DNA from: Dimargaris cristalligena | Lineage: Eukaryota > Kickxellomycota > Dimargaritomycetes > Dimargaritales > Dimargaritaceae | Assembly: GCA_027576995.1 (NCBI GenBank) | Contig: JANBQC010000554.1 | Coordinates: 1-18,812 of the forward strand | Length of the DNA stretch: 18,812 bases | Reading direction: 5' to 3' | Shown here: piece after piece, positions 1-9,600 of the stretch | Layout: every line of letters begins with the position of its first letter | Position numbering within the stretch: position 1 is the first letter of the stretch | Position numbers and translations under genes: made by a program | Notes under the pieces: model-generated | What the model saw: only the letters and a program-made list of their open reading frames with translations | What the model was told of the DNA's origin: nothing | Database searches by the model: none

Positions 1-73
1 CATTTGAGTGACAAACCAGTTCACCTGGAGAAGCCACCCTGCCCTTTTGATATATTTTTGTTGTTCATTTTAG

Positions 74-566
74 TGGCTTGACATTACCACACTGTGACAC
101 TGGTGCCTTAGCTGCCTATATGCAATTTGACAAACTCAGCAAATATATTACCAAAATTAGAAACCTCAGATTCAATGTAACTAAAATGTATAATTTCTTG
201 CAACTGATTTCCCTGGAATTCGACCTGGTTGGAAATGTAGACAGGGCTATTAGTGAATTATGTGTTAATGCATCCGATGCAATCAAGTGTTTCAAATATT
301 TGGGTTTCCACTGGGCTTACAAGATGCTCACCAACAAATATAGATATCTAAAGCCGGAAATCTGAACCAATATTAGATATTGTGTGAATGGTTTTGGTTC
401 AATAGGTATGCTCCATCTAAGCTCCAGTCCCAATTCTGATGACAACACACATCCCTCGATATCCTTTTGGGTACTCTGGTCTACCCTGCCTGAATATCAC
501 ACAATCCCCAAGTCGGCCTTCAAGGACCAAACTGTGATCAAGAAGTTGATCATTAAAGGCACTTAA
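74..566 (+). pseudogene. Weak relic or 3'-terminal exon, one in-frame TGA
   Basis: A single frame is open from 74 to the TAA at 564-566, interrupted only by a TGA at 363-365. It has no ATG at its start but is preceded by a good acceptor (T-rich tract ending TTCATTTTAG at 73). The first part encodes about 97 residues rich in Lys, Tyr and Asn and ends KYRYLKPEI; the part after the TGA holds about 60 residues. I do not recognise the family. It could be the last exon of a gene lying to the left of the window (ending at 365), a decayed element gene, or chance in AT-rich DNA. Codon use is much more AT-rich than in the two clear genes. Confidence 0.2.
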
Positions 567-1556
567 TGTTAGATGAATTGAATCTTGAAACCTGCTAGTT
601 TAGACCTAGGTTCTCCCCCCTCTCTTTGATATTACATACCCAGAGTCCATTTGTGAGGCCACCTATCATAATCGCTTCTTATTTAGTATGACCAGCTTTA
701 GTTTGGTAGCACATCCTATCAACCACCCTTCACCTGAAAACTTCATCTATGCCTGTCCTTTACTAATTATTAGCCTGGCAATCATATTAGTTAGTATTTC
801 AAACCTACCCAGCCATTACTTAGTAGTTACTCTTCCCTTTTTGGTAAATTTCTGGTCAGTCTTTGTCGGCCCTCCTAATCCAACTTAATCCAGACTTAAC
901 AATCACTCATCCTTATTAGGCCTTATAGTGCCATATTAACCCTCCCATAGTCACCCCTGGTACTATGGGGTCATCATTTATTATATAACCCTACCCATTT
1001 GATCCCAATACTTCACACCCCAAATACTCAACTTGCTGATCCAAGACTCTTCCAGTTCTCATGAGAGTCTTCCAGATATGAAGCCATCTGGTCAGATTCT
1101 TTATCTACCTATACCTTAGTCTTAGTAGTATTTCCCTTGGGACCTCACTTGGGAGCTGTCCCCACATATATATAATTAGGCCCCACTGGGACTGGTTTGA
1201 TTTCTTAGCTTATCCTTTACCCCCTAGTTTACTTCAATAAACTCTATATATGCTCTCTCACCTTGTACTAACTAATAAGTGTACCCACTGCATTTCCCTT
1301 ATATTTACCTGTACTTGTCCTTTATTGGTTAGTACTGTATCCTATACCTAATACTAGTAGCCCACTTAGCTGAGTCTAAGCCTCACCTACCATTAGAAGC
1401 CTATCTTTGGGACTCTTGATGGACTAAGAGTGGTTAACCCCAGTGGTAATGTGAATACAGAACCTGTTAACCAAAAAATGCTTTTTAAAGGAAACTGTAA
1501 GAGTTGTAGGGAATGGTTTCTGCGTTGTATTACATTAAATGCACTGTGGCTATGAT

Positions 1557-1575
1557 GGGTGGGGGGGGGTTAGGG
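1557..1575 (+). other. Potential G-quadruplex sequence
   Basis: The stretch is GGGT, then nine G, then TTAGGG. It fits the four-tract G3+N1-7 pattern. It lies in the CpG-depleted block, in the G-rich part that follows the strand-skew change near 1430. Confidence 0.45.
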
Positions 1576-1804
1576 TGAAAGTGTAAAAAATGTAAGAAGC
1601 TATGGAAGAATTGATAGAGGCCTGAGGTGTCTTTTTGCCTATTTTACCTAATACTAGCTACCCTGTTAACTGAATTTTTTGTATTACAGCTTAGCTGAAG
1701 TTTCCCTTAATTCTTGTTTTTTAGAAACAGTTGAAATATTCAAAGTCATACAGAATAACCTTAAGGCTTTGCTATACTATAGGCCTGTAATTTATTAGTG
1801 GCAC

Positions 1805-2450
1805 TGAAGCGTATCTACCCTGGAAACCCATTATCAACCCCCTACTGCTACGCATGGTGTGCTTTATCAATATATCGGATATGACAACACAATAGCCGGA
1901 TGCAGAAGCCCATCCTGATTTACCCGGCATGACGACCATAACCTTGGTTGGTTTGCCATTGTCAATGATTTACTGACCCGATAACCGATTGTATTCGGAT
2001 TGCTTATTCTGAGCCACCTAAACTATTACCGTCATTTAATAAGTGACCCTTGCACTCACTGTTATGGTATAAATACCAGCTGAGCTACCAAATCATGAAT
2101 AAAGTAGACCAGTGTATCCTCAAGCCTCGTTGAGTATTGTCCAGTACTAGTATTTAGTTGTTTCTCCCGTGTCCTGTTTTTATTCTAGTGTTGATATTGT
2201 CGTCTAGTATCCTCCGAATATCATGATTATTTAGCATTTTTCAGCCTCGATTATCTATATCACTGGTGGTAGGAATCCTTTCCGCCTCCTGTGCCCCGTT
2301 TCTCCCGAGCTCCCCACAATAACCCCGTACCCCCACAGCCCCACAGGCTCCATTACGCATCAGGCACGTCCTTTTTTGATCCCCATCCACTAAGGGATAT
2401 TGATTTTATAGTTAATGTCAGATCTCGCTACTTTAGACTACTTTTCAAGT
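1805..2450 (+). mobile_element. Possible LTR-like fragment, boundaries unknown
   Basis: This stretch has normal CpG content and sits between CpG-poor sequences, as a younger insertion would. It contains a TATA-like element TATAAATA at about 2068-2075, an AATAAA at about 2098, and the sequence ATATCA followed by CTGGTGG near 2255-2267. The last could be an LTR end followed by a primer-binding-site-like TGG. A short frame without ATG (2291-2479) follows where gag would start, but it resembles no family I know. I could not find a second LTR copy, clear TG...CA ends or a target-site duplication in the window, so this is a suggestion only. Confidence 0.2.
2065..2078. repeat. Short inverted repeat around TATA-like core
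   Basis: TGGTAT, AA, ATACCA forms a 6-bp inverted repeat with a 2-nt spacer. On the minus strand the adjoining TAGCTCAGCTGGT matches a Pol III A box, but no matching D-stem partner or B box follows, so it is not called a tRNA. Confidence 0.5.
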
Positions 2451-3020
2451 ACCAACCTAAGCAAGGAATATTAATTTGAGACTCCTAAATAGCCTAGGGA
2501 CTGGGTGAGGTAGGTGAACTTTTCAATTCATATTTCATTAGTAGGCTGATCATAATTATGTTTGGGCCATCTAGGGCCATTCTATCCATGTATAGGAGGA
2601 GCAGTCTGAACTCCCCTGGGACGCCGGTGATTTACTTTTAGAACCTTCCCAGTGTACCCTATATATTTTAATGTTCCATAACCCACCTGTCAATCCCCTT
2701 AGGTTCTCTCCTCCTAGACAGTTTGGCATGAGGTTCGGTCACTGCTCCTATACTTTATTTTACACTACTGCCCTACAGGGCATCTGCGGGGTTTAGTCTC
2801 TGCCACTGACCTGCTCAAAAGAGCACACCAAATTATTGAGTATATGGAGGGCTGGTAATCAATTCAGTAAGGCAGCACCCTGGGTTGATATGGTTTTTTA
2901 AAAAAGAAAGGCTTCGTTGATAAATAGAGTCACTAAGGCGCCTGCTGGTATTTAGTGGTTAAGAGACATGGACTCAATCACTGTAATTCGCAGCCTTCCC
3001 AATTTGGGTATGTGTTTAAA
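2450..3020. other. Non-coding stretch, moderately CpG-poor
   Basis: No gene is visible. CG is under-represented from about 2460 to 2910 (roughly half or less of expectation by my count), less severely than before 1800. It holds a TTTTTTAAAAAA palindrome near 2893-2904 and, at its right end, a tRNA-Ser-like relic. Confidence 0.45.
2945..2999 (+). other. tRNA-Ser-like relic (A and B box traces)
   Basis: AGTGGTTAAG followed by ATGGACTC matches the A-box and anticodon-arm region of eukaryotic tRNA-Ser. About 30 bases on, AATTCGCAGCC resembles a degenerate B box. The anticodon stem does not pair, no acceptor stem closes and no T-run terminator follows, so it cannot be a working tRNA. It may be a decayed tRNA or a tRNA-derived SINE head. 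Confidence 0.2.
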
Positions 3021-3024
3021 GCCA

Positions 3025-3030
3025 TTTATT
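3025..3030 (-). terminator. Candidate poly(A) signal of the Vid21 gene
   Basis: The minus strand reads AATAAA here, about 590 nt past the stop codon. The interval 3030-3560 is A-rich on the plus strand, hence U-rich in the transcript, as expected of a 3' UTR. The distance is long, and weaker signals nearer the stop are possible. Confidence 0.3.
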
Positions 3031-3616
3031 CGAAACTTTCATAATAGCCGAAAATAGAAGCAAAATCAAAGGTAAAATAATAAGCACACTAACATTTATA
3101 CACATTTGGGAATGATTGGATAGTCACGGGTACACCATATGGGGTAGTTTGGGCGTACCATCCATATGGATCGATTCGATTAAATGAATCAAAGCGAGCG
3201 TTAAAGTCGAATAAAAAAATCAAAATAAAATAAGAAAACAGCAACAATGTCGATGATTAAATAGTCCAATGGGCCAATTGAGGTCAAGAAGGAATATGAA
3301 CCGAAATGAATTATACGCTATCAAAAGAAGAGAAGGTCAATCTCCCCGAGGTCTATGCGAAAAATAAAGTAAGGGCGCACTCTTTCTTGTCGGAGTTCGG
3401 AGATGTTGGTAGGGAATAGTTCTGCTCATTAAACTCTATGGAAAGGTCGTACAGCGAAATGATAGTGAAATTGTGCTCCTAGTTCTTTGCAAAATAAAAT
3501 AAAATAAATTGGATGTTGGTAGCATTAAAAGTAGAGAAAGATACCCCTGGGCTAAAGGGAACCAGCACCACTATTAGAGCTGGAATTATGATTTGCGCCA
3601 TAAGGTTAGGATGGAT

Positions 3617-6600
3617 TTAACCCGAGCTTCCTGGGGTTGAGTTATCGGGGTTAGCGGCCGTGAAGGGGTTAGGGGTCGCATGGTTGGAAATGGCGTTGGG
3701 GTTAGGGCTGCTATGCGCTGACGTGAGGGCGGCCTGGGCAGCGTGTACCCCACCCCCACCCGTACCGGGGCCAGTAGGTCGGAGATTGCCCATCACGGGC
3801 GAGTTTTGGTTACTCAACTGACCCGTCGCGTTTCGTAGGGCATGGTTAGCTGCCGCACCCAATAATGGGCTATGGTTGTTACCGAGACCGTTAGACTTTG
3901 TGCCGGCATTGGGAGTCCGGTGGGCGAGCAGGCCCGATGGACTAGCACTGGCCCGGACCGTCGCCGAGGCGGTGGCAGAGGTGGGTGGCATCCCCGGACT
4001 GGATACCGTAGTGCCGGCATTATTGGGGTTAGGACTATTGGCCACACTATCGGGATTACTGAGACCTGCTACGCCTACACCTACACCTAGGCCTCCTATT
4101 CCCGGTGAGCCGGGCCCATTACCAGCTAACATATTCGTAGGCGGCAGGGGTGAAGAGGAGGCCGAGGAATGGGGCTGTCCCGGCGGTATCCGATTCCCGG
4201 ACGCGGCGGCCATGGCGGCGGCCATTGCAGCTAAAGCATTGGGGTTCATACTGGCCATATTCGGGGGCATATTCGGCAGGAGGAGGCCATTAGGGCCCAT
4301 GGGATTGCTACCGGGGCTACCGGCTCCAGCTCCAGCTCCAGCCCCAGCGGCTGCCAGGGCAGCCGCTCGCTGGGCGTTCAGGGCCTGGGCCATCAGCGTA
4401 TTATTGCCTTGATTCATAAGAGAGGCCTGCAGTGCGGCCGCGGAGTAGTTCAGCGGGGGACGATTATTCCCCATATTTAAGCCCATCGGAACGCCGGGTG
4501 TTCCTCCTCCTCCACCACCACCGGCGCCCGGCGTACCCATATACATAGCCGGGTTGAGTTGTAAGTGGGCTGGGGGACTACCTGTTCCGATTAGGGAGTT
4601 GTGGGGTCGCACGGGGGGGGTGCCCGGGTGGCCAACCAGGTTCGGGCCGACGCCCAGTGGATGGTGGCCAGCGGCGGAAGGGGGTTGGGATTGTGGGGGC
4701 ACCGGAACCGACGGTGATGAAATGGGGAACGGGTGGCCTGGAAGGGCCCGCATATTTCCTGGACCCATACCTAAGGGGGGCGACCCCATCATGGCCGGCG
4801 GTGGAGGAGGAGGGGGACGCAGGCGAGTTCCCCCGGGTGAATGCCCACCGCCCATGTTAAGGGACATGGGTCCCATACCTGGGCGAGGGGTGTGGTGGTG
4901 GGGGGAATGGGCGGATGCGGCGGTATTGTTCGACATGGGGCTCATAAGAGGTGACGGAGACCCTCCATTAGGCCGCACTCCGGCCATATTCCCCAAATTG
5001 GGGGATACCCCTCCGGTCGCTGCCGCCGCAGCCGCAACGGATGCGTTCTTATTACCATTCTGCGCTTGCGCCGCGGCGGCTAGGTGATGCTGAAGAAGCT
5101 GAAGCCGAAGTTTTTCGGCATTAAACCCCTGGTGTTGCTGTTTGTGTTTTTCAAAGGCGGCCATGAAATCAGCGGACGATATATTCGCAATGTTTAGCTT
5201 GGCCGCTAACAGCTGGTTGATGTGCTGGGGAGCGGTAGATAGAGCAGCACCCGTATGGGCGGCCAGTGCTGGACTGCCCCCCGTGGGGTCGCCCGGATTA
5301 GGGGATGATTGAACCATGGGCTGGATATTGGCTGGGTTAGACGAGTCCATCTGGGCCGATATGGCACCCTCAGAACCAGGGACGGGGCGACTAGGCGAAT
5401 TCTTCAAATTTTGCTGCTGCTGTAGTAGTTGTTGCTGATGTTGCTGTTGTTGCTGCTGCTGCTGGTTCCTCTGCTGCAGAAGTTGCGCACGCTGTAATTG
5501 TTGTCGAAGATGAACCTGCGCTAGCTGTTGACTTTGAAGTTTTTGTAGATCATCTGGAGACAGCCCCGCTTGGAACTGAAGCTGCTGCTGTTGTTGTTGG
5601 TGTTGCTGCTGTTGGTGGTGCTGTTGAAGCTGTTGGAATTGCTGTTGCTGAATCATAACCTGCTGATATTGCTGGTGTAGATGTTGGACGTGTTGCTGCT
5701 GTTGTAACAGTTGTAGTTTCTGGGCGGGGGATAGGTTGGCAAACTGCACCGCCAGGGCCGACAAATTATTGGCCATGGTCGGATTTCCACCACCCATGGC
5801 GAAGGGCATATTCATTTCGGGTTTGAATTGTGGTTTGGGAATACCGCCAACACCAACGGCCTGACCCGGCATTCCTTGAGGAGGGCCGGCCGCCGGGGCA
5901 CCTGGTTTATGCAACCCACCGCCACCTTGGGACTGAGGGGGACCCTGTCCTGTGGCCGAATTGGGCAGCACTAGTGAGGCTGCGTTAGGTCCGCCCATGG
6001 GATGGCCGCCCGGCTTCGTAGTACTGGGTGAAGTTGCGGCTTTGGCCGCCTGGTGGGGAGTTCGCGGCGAACCCGTGGGGCGTAGGGGTGGCGTACCGGT
6101 TGCGGGGCCCCCTCCTCCATTTCCGTCTGACCCAGGCGGACGCTGGCCCTGAGTATTACTTACACCTCCTCCTCCTCCTCCACCTAGGGGAGGTGTCGCC
6201 AACACAGCTGCCTGGGGTGGATGAGAAGGGTGTAGGACCTGCGCCTGGGGCGGTAATGACATCATCCCCCCCGGACCCATGGGGAAATTAGGGGTGTTAC
6301 CTGGTGGGGCTCCGGAGCCGGCCGAAGCAGCGGCGGCTTGCGCAGCCATGGCCTGTCGGAATACGTGAGCCTGGCGGGCGGCTAGGAACGCCTGCATTTG
6401 TTCCGGTCCCAAGCGGGCGGCCAACCCCGGGGGAACTCCGGGAATGCGAGGGATACCCCGGCCCATACCAGGGTTCATGGGTACCCCACCGTTGGCGGCC
6501 GCCATGGCGTTCATGGAAGCGGCGAGAGCGGCCGCTTGGGCAGGGGTCAGGCCATTGGGATTGGGAGCGCCGTTCGGGTGGCCCAATAGAGCCAAGTTGG

Positions 6601-9600
6601 GGTTGTTCGGCAGACCCGGGTGCTGGGCGGGAGTATGGGCTCCCGCCGCTGCGGCTGCCATGGCAGGGTTTCCCCCGGCCGCACCGCCGCCGCCTCCAGT
6701 TGCAGCACCGGCCTCCCCACCAACTCCATTATTCCCTGGCGGTGGTCGAACGGGCAAACCCATTGGGCGACCCATAGGTAGAGCCGGTACACCACCGCGC
6801 CCGGTCATGGTCCGCGCTAAATTCTGCATCGCCCACTGGGAGGTCGTAAACGAACGCTGGCGCCGAAGCGCCATTTGGGCCATTTGGATATCCAGCTCCT
6901 GTTTGGCCGAACTGAGTTCCATCGGTGAGCGGTATACGACAGATGGCGGTCCACCCGGTGGTTTGTTGTTCGTGGCGACCGCTCCCGCGCTATTACTGTT
7001 ATTATTATGGGCTGCCCCGCTTGCGGTGGTGGTGGTGTCGTCGGCGCCACTTCCCGTCGGATCCGCCTTGGCCGTATTGTCCCCACTTGCTTTGTTGACC
7101 CCCTGGGTAGGTGCGGACGATACAGCAGGGGTGGTGCCGGAAGTATCATTAGTGGCGGGTGTATTCGCATCCCTAGGGGTTTTGCCGTTGCTAGGACCGT
7201 GTCCACTAGCCGCTAGAATAGCGGACGCATCAACGGCAGCCTCAAATGCACTAACTTTTTTAGAGCGCAAGGCCAGGGTCTGTTCCGTACGAGACTGGAT
7301 GTCCTGGCGTTTCTTGAGGGTCTTACGCATAGCTTCCGATAGCGACTGGAGCCGCTGACCACGTTTCTCCTCCGCGGTGAGAATGGTCGCCAAATCACCG
7401 GCCGTGGCCACTGTAGCCGTGGTTGAAGCCGGCTTACCCCCTCCGCTACCCTCTTGTCCGGAGAATGATGTGGCCGGGTTGCCCCGTTGGGCCGTATTGT
7501 CTCCCGTAAAGCCAAAGGTGGCCGAAAGTGGGGTCGATGCCACCGACGCGAAATTGAAATCAAGGGCATTGGGCATATGGGGGAACTGTTTTCCCAAGGC
7601 AGCCCATCGGTCGAAGCAATCCCGCCCATTGCGGGGTTTCGCCCCGGGAAGGTGATTCCGGGTATTAAATGCATCGGCCACCAATGACCAGTGACTGCCG
7701 TAACTTTCTACCAAGTCCTGCAGCAGCGTATCATCTTCAGGGGTCCAGGTGATGGGCCCGGCACTGGCACTCTCCGGTGGGGGAATGTGATGGAGCATGG
7801 CGGGTGAGGGGAAATGGGCACCTCCCCCACCGTCCTGACTTCCGCTTTTATGGTGGAAGAGGGGTGACAGCGTTTGGTGGTCGTCATAAAGTTGCGCACC
7901 GGGCAGGGTTCGGCAGATCTTGCGGGGACGGTAAAGGGCATGGTCACCGGTGTACCCACCGTCGAACCCGGACATGGTGAATGATGAGGTGCGGTCCTCC
8001 GCCGTCACGTAATCACTACCGTTGGCCTGGATATCCGCTTCCTCCTGCGCATTAGTCGCGGGCAGATAGAGTTCGGTGTCATCGAGGAAGGCCTGCGATT
8101 GGCGGTCTAATTCCTCTAAGAAATGCTCCAGCAATTCGCCCGAACGCTTCTGGGGAACGAGTTGCAGTCCCTGGTCGTCCGCTTCGGACCGCTGGGCCAC
8201 CTCATTAAAGGCCACCAAGGAGCTCATTAAGTTCGATAGCGGAACCATTTGGCTATGCTCCAGTATATCCTCGAACACCGCCGAGTCACTAAAGACCGGG
8301 GGTACCATCAGGGGATACTCGTAGAATTGGGCCAGAAGCTCTTGACTGAGGGTGTCATTGAGCAATAGGCTGGAGTTAGGGTCCAGAAGCTCAGGCCAGG
8401 CCACCTTCGGCGTCAATGCACCGTTGGCCGACGCGGGCGATTGATCGATAACTGGAACAGTGGGCGAGTCTACCGATGGAACCAGTGGATCGGTGTCCAT
8501 GGCACCACCACTACTACTAATAGTTGTAATCAGAGCGGGCCGGGGGCGGGTGCGAACACACAGGGCGGATTTGTCGGTCGCTCGATGCCAGGCCATTACC
8601 CAGGTTCCGATTTGGTGGGATAGGGCGATTTTTAATTTGCGCTCTTCCTTGAAGTCGGCCTGCAGCCATTGCATCTCGTCTAGCAGGAAGTCCCAATGGG
8701 ATTTGGTACGTGGGGGGGCTTCGTGGCGTTCGATTTGGCGGAAGGACCACAGGTTCTGGCTCTTGAGAGCCTCGATTCGCTGCAGGGTACGGAAGGCTTT
8801 CAATTCATCGCGGGCCACCTAATCAACCATTCAAAGATAATAAAACCAATCGTTCCCAAAAAAAACAGCCCAATGCGAATAACCAAGGTTAGCCTACCAA
8901 CAATTTGGGGATTATTTGGTCTGAGGAATGCCTTCCAGCAATAGCAAGCAAGTGTGTTTTGCTCAGCAGAAAAATGGGAATCGAGTACCGACTATCAGAA
9001 ACTAGTTAATGCAAAGCAAAGCGTGAAATAAGTGGGATTACCTTCCAATGGTTTGTGGTTAGGAATTTACGAGCGGATTGGAGGGATTTGAATAGTGGCT
9101 GATGCTGAACTTTGTAGAGCCAGCCGTAAAGTTCCAACGACTGGTGGTTCGCATTTTTGCGGCTGGATTTGGTCTTTCGCCGGCCAAATTGAATGATACG
9201 AGTTTTTCGGTTTGCTGATTGTTTTTGGCGATGTCGGGCAATTGGCAGCGACTTGATGATCCGGGACTCATGGGAAGGTGATCGGGAGCCATGTACATTC
9301 TGTGGCACAAAAAAAAAACAGAGAGTAGCAATCGGTATTGTCAGTGGGGGGCTGGGATTAGGTGATGCTCATATTCAATCCGTTTAGTTCAATAGCGATT
9401 TTTCGGATGCTGGTATTTGGCATAGTCACTTGGCCTATATTATGGTAAATTGGGCCGTCATAAAAACCGGCATTAACGCTGGGTCCATTCGATGATAATA
9501 AATCTACTAGTATATATTACTTACATTAATCGACCCTTCGGAATTCGTCTCTACGTTCTGAACTACCGACTAAATATGGGTGAAATTACAATTGCAGATA

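Larger units (their letters stand above)
1..1800. other. AT-rich, CpG-depleted block without a convincing gene
   Basis: I find no recognisable protein or RNA gene here apart from a weak relic frame at 74-566. The block is almost devoid of CG dinucleotides: I count about three between 567 and 1800 and about five before that, although GC content is near 40 percent. From about 1805 CG returns at ordinary frequency. The plus strand is C-rich over G from about 560 to 1420, then G-rich to about 1800. Loss of CpG is what long-term cytosine methylation and deamination leave behind, so an old silenced repeat is the likeliest reading; that is inference. No terminal repeats or transposase-like protein were seen. 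Confidence 0.6.

Noticed and set aside
1568..1576. Telomere-like TTAGGG
   Set aside because: A single unit with no tandem array; it is part of a G-rich run.
2040..2095. tRNA on the minus strand (A-box match TAGCTCAGCTGGT)
   Set aside because: The D-stem lacks its GAGC partner, no anticodon stem forms and there is no B box.
3876..7358. Long open frames on the plus strand (for example 3876-4412, 4554-5087, 6444-7358)
   Set aside because: They are antisense shadows of the GC-rich, low-complexity Vid21 exon; their Gly/Pro/Ala-rich translations follow from the repeats on the other strand and show no domain.
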